Shown: piece by piece, positions 51,601 to 59,566 of the stretch
Position numbering within the stretch: position 1 is the first letter of the stretch
How the letters are laid out: each line of letters starts with the position of its first letter
DNA from: Bolinopsis microptera
Lineage: Eukaryota; Ctenophora; Tentaculata; Lobata; Bolinopsidae
Direction of reading: 5' to 3'
Assembly: GCF_026151205.1 (NCBI RefSeq)
Contig: NC_087076.1
Coordinates: 7,480,902 to 7,544,901, forward strand
Length of the DNA: 64,000 nt
Position numbers and translations under genes: made by a program
The notes under the pieces: model-generated
Told to the model about the DNA's origin: nothing
Databases searched by the model: none
Seen by the model: the letters and a program-made list of their open reading frames with translations, nothing else

Positions 51601-54600
51601 CTACAATGTTAACCAATGTTAACACTACAATGTTAACCAATGTTAACACTACAATGTTAACCAATGTTAACGCTCTGCCATTTCAGATGCTGATCCTTTA
51701 TCCAAGCATTTGACGGAAGTGTACGGTTACGCAGCAGAGCATGAGAGTGACAGTGACAATAGCTCTTACATTCAAGGATCTCGTTCTACTATCGCCACTT
51801 TAGATGTATGTGAGTCTGACAGTAATGTATACAGTATACGTCATATAATGTATACACTATACATATAATGTATACATATATCTCCCTGTGAAATTGTCTC
51901 TGATTTTACCAGATTCGCACTCCATGATCATATTAATATTCCCCTTCACCTCCAGGACGAACACGGTACCAACAATCCTACAGATACCCCAAAATCCAAA
52001 ACTCGAATGAAAAATTTCGCGAAAAAAGGAATGAAAGGTATGAAAGGGATGGGAAAAGGTGTGAAGAACCTGTCTAAAAGTATGCGAGTACACAAGAAAG
52101 AGAACGAAAGTGCTGCAGAATGGGAGGTGCAAAGTGGTGACATCTCTGTCTACCCCAATTCCTCCTACAAAAACTACAAACTCGAAAATGCAAAGTATGT
52201 CTATTTTAAAGTTTGTTAAAGACCCGGACTGTAATGCATAATCTAGAAAGTTCCATGTTATACCTTGCAAGAGAGATAGCGATATCAGTTGTAAAGATAA
52301 TTAACATACGAAGATTTCGAACCCGTGTTCACAATTAGGGTGTTCATCTTAGATACTGTTTTTCTGTTTTGGTCAATTGGTCTAGAAGGTACAGTAAGAA
52401 TTTAAATTGCCAACGAGGTTAATCTCTTTGCATCAATTCAACCGTTTTCAGGTTTAACGTGATTGAGCTACAGTCAATAAACAAAGCTCACGTGAAAGCT
52501 ATCTGGGTGATGAAGATGTCCCCGGGGGGTAAGGTGCTAGCAAGCGCTGGTGATGATAAGAACATCAACATTTGGGTCCTCAAATCAGTCTGGGACAACT
52601 TCGTCGAGAAATATTATCTCAAGGTACAAAACAACATAATATATCCAATTCCGAACCAAATCATGAGGCTTGTTAACTTCCATTTCATGTTATTTTTAAC
52701 ATTTTAAAATCGTGAACTGCTTATGATCCAAATTCCGACACACAAATATTTATACTTCGGCATGTTACAGTAACATTGTTACCGTTCACTCAAACATGTG
52801 AGAATCCCTTTGAACCCGACCACATTTTACTCAGAACAAACACGACACACCCCCAACTCGCAACTCAGATGACGACGGAGGTTACTTCGAGTCAGTACCT
52901 TTCAGAGTGTTCAGAGGATCAGAGGGTCCCATTATCGATCTGAACTGGAGTAAGAAGATGTATTTCTTACTATCAGCCGGAACAGACAGGAATGTCCGGC
53001 TTTGGCACATAGCTAGGGTGAGTTGTGGTATTTGACTCTTCTTTTTACAATTATTGCATGCCTTTCCGTATATCTCTACGTATGACCGGCATCTCCGTTT
53101 TTAACTTTTTATCACGACAGGAGCTGTCGTTTATTTTAAACACTTGCGTTTTAAACTTTTAAAGATCAAAAATTTGAAACCGACGAATTTGAACGGTCAA
53201 AACTTCTTTCAAACATTCGTTTTTACTGCACACAATCTTTTAATGTCTCTCATTCCGTTGTAGCAAATCCAGATCGCATGTTTCCCCCACCCTGACGTAG
53301 TCCCGACGGTGGTATTCCACCCTCTCAGTGATGTCCTCTTTCTCAGTGGATGTCTGGATGGCCGGGTAAAACTTTGGAACATCCACGCTCGCAAGGTCCA
53401 GTCTCATTACAAGGTATGTGTGAAGAGTTTCCTTGTCTTTCATCTCATTTGCTTTGTTTTTCGGTTTTGCAGGATAAATTACTGCCTCTCTTTTTATGAT
53501 AAATTCCTTTTTCTTACATAAATGCATTTTACTTTGAATTGCTATTTTCTGAAGTCTAATAAACCTCGTCATATTTTGTCTCAATCAGTTGGAGCCCCGA
53601 AACAACAGTGACGCGCTGATAACGGCAGTTAACTTCGTGACGTACGGTAACCGTAAGGTCCGAGCATTTGTTGGAACTTACGACGGTCGAATAACCGTCC
53701 TTGACATCACGGCATCTAATACCCTCGACTATCACACAGCACTTGATATCAGGTCAGTTATATTCATGCCTATTTATTCCTCAACTTTTGGTCAAACGAG
53801 CATGGGCATTGATGTGGTAGCCTCCCGGGGGGGGGGGGGGGGGGAGGGGGGGCCGCACCCTCCCCAAACTGTTTACACATTCCTTATCCCTTGATAACTC
53901 GTCTCACGACTTTGTGCCCCAGATCTTTTACCCCATAGCCAGCTTTTGCCCCTCAATCAGTCTTGCTAAAATTGACTTTAGACTCCTGCCTTTAGTAATG
54001 TAATTATTATGTTCAGGGGAAACAGGAGTAAGAATGCCAGGAAAATCACTAGCATAGAACAGCGGCCAAATAGCACCAACATACTCGTTACCTCCAATGA
54101 TAGCCGTATCAGACTATACGACGTTGATGTTAGTATTGCTATTATTGTTTGTTCTTTAATATCTATTTTAATCTATGAGATGACATGATAATTATTAGAT
54201 GACGAATGTCCTGATTTAGCACTTAGTGCTTGAAAGATTTAGAGCTCACGTGACCCTGTAAAGTGTAAATAATTGATTGTGTTAGTGTTTCTGAAAGGGC
54301 GAGATGCATAATCGGGGGAAAAAGGAACGAATCGGGTAAAGTAGGAGAACCAGTGAGATTTACACTGGTTCAGTGTCCATGAAATTAAAACCAAGGAATT
54401 ACATCAAGTTACAGCATATTTTTATTTGATTTTAAATGATTTAGATAATTTATTTTTTTATACAATTTTTTATTTTTATGTCAAAAACAGCTAGAAAAAT
54501 TCTCAAGAAACAAAAGCATTTGTCGATGATAAGAAACTTCAGGTTGCGTTATCGCTACTCGAAATTTATTCCAAAATTTTAGGATTAACGCCAAAAAAAG

Positions 54601-57600
54601 CGAACATATTTTCCATTTTTTTCGCCATTTTATTCTAAAAGTTCCCAAAATTGAATGACGATAGCGCAACACTTAAAATAATCTAAATTTATTTTTTAAA
54701 AGATTTAAAACCTAAATAAATTTATAAATAAATCAGCAAAATTTTCAAAAATTCAAAAGCAATAATCAAAACAACCCAACTTTATTGACATAGTCAATTC
54801 TCGACGCAAGTTATAAGTGTCCTATCCAAAAGCAGTAAACGTCACCACAACGACGCAAACACCTGACCAGACTGCGACTTTAGCTCTACTTTGCTGGGCA
54901 GCAAACTCTATTCCACTTTCCTGGGCCGCAAACTTGATTCCATAGTGCTCCTTCTTGATCTCCACTCCTCTCAGCACAGTGCCCAAGCCATCGTCACCAG
55001 TTTCAGATTCAGGCTCCGTCTTACCAGGACTGGTTAGAGTGGTAGTGAATGGTGTGGATTCAGTGGAGCTAATGGTCTCCACCCAGGAGGTTGAAGTGGT
55101 TTCTTGGCTGGTGACAGGGGTTGTCCACGTTCCAGTGGTTGAGGTGGTATCTTGGCTGCTAGAGGTGGTATCTTGGCTGCTAGAGGTGGTTTCTTGGCTG
55201 CTAGAGGTGGTATCTTGGCTGGTAGAGGTGGTATCTTGGCTGCTAGAGGTGGTTTCTTGGCTGCTAGAGGTGGTTTCTTGGCTGCTAGAGGTGGTTTCTT
55301 GGCTGCTAGAGGTGGTATCTTGGCTGATGACGGGGGTTGTCCACGTCCCAGTGGTTGAGGTGGTTTCTTGGCTGCTAGAGGTGGTATCTTGGCTGATGAC
55401 GGGTGTTGTCCACGTCCCAGTGGTTGAGGTGGTTTCTTGGCTGCTAGAGGTGGTATCTTGGCTGCTAGAGGTGGTTTCTTGGCTGCTAGAGGTGGTATTT
55501 TGGCTGCTAGAGGTGGTTTCTTGGCTGATGACGGGGGTTGTCCACGTCCCAGTGGTTGAGGTGGTTTCGTGGCTGCTAGAGGTAGTATCTTGGCTGCTAG
55601 AGGTGGTATCTTGGCTGCTAGAGGTGGTTTCTTGGCTGGTGACGGGGGTTGTCCACGTCCCAGTGGTTGATGTGGTATCTTGGCTGCTAGAGGTGGTTGT
55701 ACCGGAGGTTGAGGTGGTTTCTTGGCTGCTGGAATCATTATTGTTCGTAGTCCGGATCGTCTCATCAAAGGCGGTAAAAGCTCTGCTCTTGTTTGAGCTG
55801 CCTGATTTCCATGTTTTGATAATACTGGAACTGGTTGGGGTGTAGGAATTTGAAGAAGTAGGAGGGGTTGAAGTGGGCCATGGAGTGGTAGTTGGGGAAG
55901 GAGTAGAAGGCCATGGAGTGGTAGTTGGGGAAGGAGTAGAAGGCCATGGAGTGGTAGTTTGTGTAGGAGTAGAAGACAATGGAGTGGTAGTTGGGGTTGA
56001 AGTGGGCCATGGAGTGGTAGTTGGGGTAGGAGTAGAAGACAATGGAGTGGTAGTTGGGGTAGGAGTAGAAGGCCATGGAGTGGTAGTTGGGGTAGGAGTA
56101 GAAGACAATGGAGTGGTAGTTGGGGATGGAGTGGTATTTGGTGTAGGACTTGTGGTGGTTGAAGTTTTTGAGGAACTGTTAGGAAGGGTGGCACTGATTT
56201 GGGAACTGGAGCTGGGTTCCGTTTTTATTACCATATGGTTATAACGGAGACCATTTATAAATCCATGGTGACCACAGACTAGCAGAACTGCCATTAACAG
56301 TAGACACACTACTCTGATCATTTATCCTGCTAGGAATATAAAGTGGGTTACATTTAAATTGGATATAATTTTGCGGCAACCATTATAAAATTGGAATTCT
56401 CGAAATGAAAAAAAAAAACAATTTGTGCCCTGTCTTGCAGTATATAGGAAATTAGGCGGTATCCAAGTAACCCGACATTTGTTTCCGAACAGATGTTTTC
56501 GAACAGGGTTTGGGTCAGGGTCAGGGTCAGGGTTAGCCTTCACCCTAACCATAACCATAACCATAACCCTAACCATAACCCGGATATTATTGGATATTTT
56601 TGTTCGATATGAACCAACAAAAGTAAAACCAAAGGTGTCTCAATTTAAAGTACACTATTTACATCCGCTACCTGAACTTAATTGTAAAACACAAGCTTTC
56701 AATATTCTGTCCAGAATTGCCTGAGATGCTCAATTGGCTCTATCATCATCGTACATCCATATACGGAATAATATGTTAATCCTTTCTCTTGGGTTCTGAA
56801 AACAATGACTGCCGACGTTCGACCAGTCACACACGATTCTTCGAAACACTATCGAGAAGATTGACAAAACATTTCAGATTATAAACCTTAAACATATCTG
56901 CTTAAATTTCCTCGTGTATAATTATAGCCTCATATCTCAATAGTAGCACATTCAGCGCCAGTGTGCTCTTGGTAGGTGTGCTATCCGTAAAGCACCGATA
57001 CAACAATGCAGAGGGTAGAAAGAGCAGTAGCTCCAGATCCATTTCCTTGATCGAGCCCGTTCAGGAACGAGCCTCCACGAGGCCGGCGACGTTCCTCAGG
57101 CGAAGTCAGGGTGTAGAAATCTGAGGTAGAAGCAGGGGTGATGACGGTGGTGTCGGGTGTTGTGAAGAAGGAGGTGCTAGTGCTTGCCTTGGAAGTTGAG
57201 GTGGTAATGTTGCTGGTAGTTGGCTTTTGGGTGGTGGTGGTTTTAGTGGTCATGCTGGAGGAGGACGTCTTTGAGGATGTCGTCTCGGAGGTGGTATATG
57301 ATATTTTTAGCTTGTTGACCGGTACTCTAGGAGTAAGGTTGCCGCGACCATTGGCTGATAGAGCTAGCGTCAGAAGGAGGCACACTAACTTTAACATGTG
57401 ATAGCCTGATAGATATTTTGAATTCTTTATTCTTTACGCATTTTGTGAAAACTTGACGGAACTCAGAATGTTTAGAATGATAGAATATAATAGTATATAC
57501 CCTTCATGTTTAAGGAGCAGATTGTAAATTAATAGATTATATCGTTCTCTTGTACAAATCAAGAAAAACATAAAACCCAAGGTGTCGCGATTCGAACAAC

Positions 57601-58975
57601 GAACTTCTACAGACCTACTCGAGCTCCAGATATATGATGAATTGATTCTATTATCAGCCTTCGACTGAATATGGGATAATAGCAGCGGACACTTTTCGTG
57701 GGGTTCTCAAAACAATGATTCAGCTTACGTTTGCCTTGTCACGTGATCATTATCTGGTCACGTGATATGCGATATATCAACATCGCAAAATCGAGTTGGT
57801 GCGATTTGCGTTATCTGACGTAATTTCGATCCAGCACAGCTCAACCCTCTCTTAACTCACCATCGCCGGACAAATAGAAATTTTAATTTTCTGTAAAAAA
57901 TGATTTTTGACCAATGAGTGCTGGCTATGAATTGAATTCTATACGTCATAGAAATAGAATCAAATACTCAATAAAACTTACTTAAAACTTACTTAAATCC
58001 TTTTGCAAGCGTATCGTGCCTAAAATGACTCTGTATGACATAATGTTACCTAATTAACTAATTAATTTGTTTCAGAACTGGCAGCTAACCTGCAAGTACA
58101 AAGGATTCCTAAACGTGTCCTCTCAGATAAAAGCCTCCTTTTCTCACGATGGCAAAATCATTATCAGCGGGGATGAAAAAAATTTCTGCTACTTCTGGGA
58201 AACTGAAACCCACTACAAAATCTTCAGCCATGCCTCCAGCAAAGGTATGTCACGTTCTGTCACGCAGTGTGAAGTTGTGTTTTAGCATTTGGAAGTTCAG
58301 TGTCGATTCATGATTATCCAACATGTTTTGACAGATTTATCTACGATAAAGATTGAACAATTCCACACTAAAATCTCACCTGCAGGACCGTTAAAACGGC
58401 AGTTGCGGCGGGACAAGAACGACTGTTACCACCGCTTCAGATCGCACGCGTCGCGGGTCACGTGCGCTACCTTCGCCCCTGAGGCTCTAACGGATAACGA
58501 GGGATTTGTTAAGGAGGTTTGTTTGTTTGTTTGTTTGTTTGTTTGTTTGTTTGTTTGTTTGTTTGTTTGTTTGTTTGTTTGTTTGTTTGTTTGTTTGTTT
58601 GTTTGTTTGTTTGTTTGTTTGTTTGTTTGTTTGTTTGTTTGTTTGTTTGTTTGTTTGTAGAGGAGGTTTGCGGACAGTCTAATATTTTATTCTCAAACCC
58701 TACCCCAAGTCTTGATTTGATTATTCAGCATGTAAATTTCATCACATATAGCTGATAACGCTGTGATAAAGCTTCATTGACTGTCTTGACTCTCCGATTC
58801 AAAATAAAAAACTCAGCGCCCGGTCATTCACTAAAACAAGTTTTTGTTCTAGCTCATCCAATTATCAAGAGCTTAAAGGTGTAATTTGACTAATGACATT
58901 TTCTACCCGCAGATATTCGTCACATCAGACGCGAAGGGAAACATCAAGTGTTTCCTCAACATTCGTAACCCTTGA
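42668..58975 (+). CDS. WDR44: WDR44 (rabphilin-11-like) WD-repeat Rab11 effector, 765 aa
   Basis: Cytosolic/endosomal Rab11-binding WD40 protein. Exons: 42668-42797, 42952-43155, 48984-49172, 49341-49519, 49819-49912, 51687-51805, 51956-52194, 52452-52623, 52835-53017, 53264-53413, 53589-53752, 54017-54128, 58076-58244, 58386-58516, 58913-58975. All are GT-AG with matching phases, total 2298 bp. The N-terminus is acidic/Ser-rich (DSDSSDDEFLDALDAI), then Ser/Thr-rich, then Pro-rich (PSPPPRPPQPSRPPQPS). The conserved EEELLAMMTIKCLDTGQ block and a basic segment (RMKNFAKKGMKGMKGMGKG) precede WD repeats: HVKAIWVMKMSPGGKVLASA, GPIIDLNWSKKMYFLLSAG, VVPTVVFHPLSDVLFLSGCL, TNILVTSNDSRIRLYDVD, QIKASFSHDGKIIISGDEKN, ending NIKCFLNIRNP. 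It is shorter than human WDR44 (about 913 aa), mainly in the N-terminal half. Exon 1 is the last unit of the 58-bp satellite. Confidence 0.95.
43582..45939 (-). CDS. Golgi-type carbohydrate sulfotransferase with repeat-rich stem, 785 aa
   Basis: Predicted type II membrane enzyme transferring sulfate from PAPS to glycans in the Golgi lumen. It starts with a short tail and signal anchor (CIFLCISAFFLIHTLVLVCM), continues through a long acidic stem, and ends in a catalytic domain (about residues 455-780). PAPS-binding motifs: 5'-phosphosulfate loop TQSRHGSTWLMDIL and 3'-phosphate motif VVHLVRDPRAVLKSR, as in the CHST1/CHST3-type family. The stem (about residues 155-322) has six tandem 28-residue repeats (HQPKMIQPAEHIPDEDDT plus YNEFSTEEVT). 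One coding exon, intronless, on the strand opposite its host WDR44 in intron 2. An acceptor-like TATTCCAG lies about 30 bases before the ATG. The exact glycan substrate cannot be told. Confidence 0.9.
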   Translation of the reverse strand: MNFRCIFLCISAFFLIHTLVLVCMFHDKIIHLKLLLSSTSISISTHVSGDVGDQQSILEELEKMWQEKLIVDLFRGTATSNIEETLDQETGPTTEFARMHTITPQLLDFNDKHGDELAGQQIRQSVLRDLMPKMEPIEDTDKFSTQEVVIRPTTHQPEISKPAEHIPDEDEDYNEFSTEEVIHQPKIIQPAEHIPDEDDTYNEFSTEEVTHQPKMIQPAEHIPGEDEGYNEFSTKEVTHQPKMIQPAEHIPDEDDTYNEFSTEEVTHQPIMIQPAEHIPGEDEGYNEFSTEEVTHQPKMIQPAEQLSGEDEDYNEFSTRKVADEVSEDSITLKQEEEPKTGRVVTVPQDDDEEDNPFLTVPIAATSIVGIEQQDNIPDDQVQKQNIELAEEPEKPDDVEIPEVADQQQLHVKSEETELQLANHEPTLKDVPEQVPLRSVAIENIEAPDDGPATPRPKQPKMVLVLTQSRHGSTWLMDILGNRDEAVPVFEPLNTQPFLKMYALSDEIRAETLAAGYDPEIYKDWREVYLARICLCDWHGVLIPGKKDKHFQSVMGLGYKAKRLGTEYKMQYKESMAKCQEEKTMMVPKTIRYYNISTMYKVQDFGCDNFKVVHLVRDPRAVLKSRMSVFHELYDGNKYLGAHISDKEGQAGFSEEYMTEAAHWMCSHHLYNYKLGMNPPPWLKGRYKMVRFEDLAESPQQVTRDLLHFIGVKYTAKYQEYVYNLTHVKDRGGKDGGYFGVERQSSEILDAWKKKLSEPHWRTIEKVCADMMKAFNYEPTFFNSEE
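44973..45477 (-). repeat. 84-bp coding tandem repeat, 6 copies, in the sulfotransferase stem
   Basis: Six in-frame copies of 28 codons. The acidic box alternates between DEDDT and GEDEG around an invariant YNEFST, so the array seems to have grown as pairs of units. Acidic residues before a Tyr are the usual context for tyrosine sulfation (inference only). Confidence 0.92.
46996..48310. repeat. 55-bp minisatellite, about 24 copies, in WDR44 intron 2
   Basis: Unit gtgcactacaaatgtgcggg... with catg ctagccat ends, period 55. Variants are cgtgaggg / cgtggggg / cgtgaacg and atgcttgcc in the first copies versus atgctagcc later. The blocks gaacgaccc followed by two gggggaccc units recur twice (about 47735-47880 and 48005-48125), which indicates segmental duplication within the array. 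Confidence 0.95.
49913..51686. other. WDR44 intron 5
   Basis: A 1.77-kb intron. Apart from the 24-bp array at its 3' end, no recognised gene. A minus-strand frame at 50591-50950 and a plus-strand frame at 51014-51202 look like chance or decayed transposon sequence. Confidence 0.5.
51345..51672. repeat. 24-bp minisatellite next to the WDR44 exon-6 acceptor
   Basis: Unit ccaatgttaacactacaatgttaa, about 13 copies, each with two gttaac palindromes. The array ends about 15 bp before the exon-6 acceptor (AG at 51685-51686), so the branch-point region probably lies in or beside the last unit. Confidence 0.93.
53827..53853. repeat. Poly-G tract in WDR44 intron 11
   Basis: About eighteen G, an A, then seven G. 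A candidate quadruplex and a sequencing-error-prone site. It lies about 75 bp downstream of the exon-11 donor. Confidence 0.8.
54822..56321 (-). CDS. Mucin-like secreted or GPI-anchored surface protein, 499 aa
   Basis: Signal peptide MIRVVCLLLMAVLLVCG. Two Thr/Ser/Pro repeat zones dense in potential O-glycosylation sites follow: TPTPTTTPWPS / TPTPTTTPLSS units (about residues 50-160), then SSQETT / SSQDTT hexapeptides punctuated by TTGTWTTPV (about 200-430). The protein ends in a hydrophobic tail (AVWSGVCVVVVTFTAFG) with no basic residues after it, as in a GPI-attachment signal; a secreted product with a hydrophobic tail is the alternative. One exon. An acceptor-like TTATATTCCTAG lies eight bases before the ATG. 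It sits antisense in WDR44 intron 12 beside a shorter gene with the same architecture (56981-57397). The repeats leave long frames open in other registers; only this frame has a signal peptide. Confidence 0.8.
   Translation of the reverse strand: MIRVVCLLLMAVLLVCGHHGFINGLRYNHMVIKTEPSSSSQISATLPNSSSKTSTTTSPTPNTTPSPTTTPLSSTPTPTTTPWPSTPTPTTTPLSSTPTPTTTPWPTSTPTTTPLSSTPTQTTTPWPSTPSPTTTPWPSTPSPTTTPWPTSTPPTSSNSYTPTSSSIIKTWKSGSSNKSRAFTAFDETIRTTNNNDSSSQETTSTSGTTTSSSQDTTSTTGTWTTPVTSQETTSSSQDTTSSSQDTTSSSHETTSTTGTWTTPVISQETTSSSQNTTSSSQETTSSSQDTTSSSQETTSTTGTWTTPVISQDTTSSSQETTSTTGTWTTPVISQDTTSSSQETTSSSQETTSSSQETTSSSQDTTSTSQDTTSSSQETTSSSQDTTSSSQDTTSTTGTWTTPVTSQETTSTSWVETISSTESTPFTTTLTSPGKTEPESETGDDGLGTVLRGVEIKKEHYGIKFAAQESGIEFAAQQSRAKVAVWSGVCVVVVTFTAFG
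56515..56582. repeat. Degenerate telomere-like repeats
   Basis: gggtcagggtcagggtcagggttag on one side is followed by ccctaaccataaccataacc on the other, so G-rich and C-rich blocks face each other. They resemble TTAGGG-type repeats but are interspersed with ttatgg variants. Located between the two mucin-like genes. Confidence 0.7.
56981..57397 (-). CDS. Small mucin-like, probably GPI-anchored protein, 138 aa
   Basis: Signal peptide MLKLVCLLLTLALSANG, a Thr/Ser-rich central zone (TTSETTSSKTSSSSMTTKTT), one N-glycosylation-type site (NIT in KPTTSNITTS), a basic patch (EERRRPRGG), then small residues (GNGSGAT) and a hydrophobic C-terminus (ALSTLCIVVSVLYG) as expected for a GPI signal. One exon. 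An acceptor-like ATATCTATCAG lies eight bases before the ATG. Likely a diverged tandem duplicate of the gene at 54822-56321, since the starts, tails and upstream DNA are similar. Family not identified; short, low-complexity proteins like this are hard to trace. Confidence 0.7.
   Translation of the reverse strand: MLKLVCLLLTLALSANGRGNLTPRVPVNKLKISYTTSETTSSKTSSSSMTTKTTTTQKPTTSNITTSTSKASTSTSFFTTPDTTVITPASTSDFYTLTSPEERRRPRGGSFLNGLDQGNGSGATALSTLCIVVSVLYG
58517..58657. repeat. (GTTT)n microsatellite, about 35 copies, starting at the WDR44 exon-14 donor
   Basis: Exon 14 ends ..aaggag and the tetranucleotide begins with the donor GTTTGT itself (58517-58522). It runs unbroken to about 58657, then gtagaggaggtttg repeats the exon end (gaggaggtttg). 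Every repeat offers another GT. Confidence 0.95.
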
Positions 58976-59071
58976 AGAGGATTTTTCTCGGTGACAGTCC
59001 TAGTGACATCGTCAAAAGCGTCACAAAATTAAACCTTAGCTCTTCAACCCTACACAGTTGCGCGGTTAGAG

Positions 59072-59566
59072 ACAGGAGCCTTCAGGAGCCTTCAGCAGCA
59101 CCTGACAGGAACCTTCAGGAGCACCTGACAGGAGCCTTCAGGAGCACCTGACAGGAACCTTCAGGAGCACCTGACAGGAGCCTTCAGGAGCACCTGACAG
59201 GAACCTTCAGCAGCACCTGACAGGAACCTTCAGCAGCACCTGACAGGAGCTTCAGGAGCACCTGACAGGAGCCTTCAGGAGCACCTGACAGGAGCCTTCA
59301 GGAGCACCTGACAGGAGCCTTCAGGAGCACCTGACAGGAGCCTTCGGGAGCACCTGACAGGAGCCTTCAGGAGCACCTGACAGGAGCCTTCAGCAGCACC
59401 TGACAGGAGCCTTCAGGAGCACCTGACAGGAGCCTTCGGGAGCACCTGACAGGAGCCTTCAGGAGCACCTGACAGGAACCTTCAGGAGCACCTGACAGGA
59501 GCCTTCAGGAGCACCTGACAGGAGCCTTCAGGAGCACCTGACAGGAACCTTCGGGAGTACCTGACT
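59072..59566. repeat. 23-bp minisatellite downstream of the WDR44 stop, about 21 copies
   Basis: Unit ccttcaggagcacctgacaggag. It begins about 100 bp after the TGA at 58973-58975, so it probably lies in the 3' UTR. Variants are aaccttc/agccttc, cagcag/caggag and cgggag. Confidence 0.95.

Larger units (their letters stand above)
54129..58075. other. WDR44 intron 12, 3.9 kb, hosting two antisense mucin-like genes
   Basis: Contains the genes at 54822-56321 and 56981-57397 (both minus), between WD40 exons 12 and 13. The rest (54129-54821, 56586-56980, 57398-58075) holds no other gene that I can see. The upstream regions of the two nested genes resemble each other. Confidence 0.75.

Noticed and set aside
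54955-55845. 296-codon plus-strand frame and 386-codon minus-strand alternative frame
   Set aside because: Both mirror the SSQETT/SSQDTT repeats of the mucin-like gene; only the 54822-56321 frame has a signal peptide and complete ends.
58289-58755. Frames rich in VCLF
   Set aside because: They are read-through from WDR44 exon 14 into the GTTT microsatellite; a normal GT donor and the conserved C-terminus in exon 15 explain the gene.
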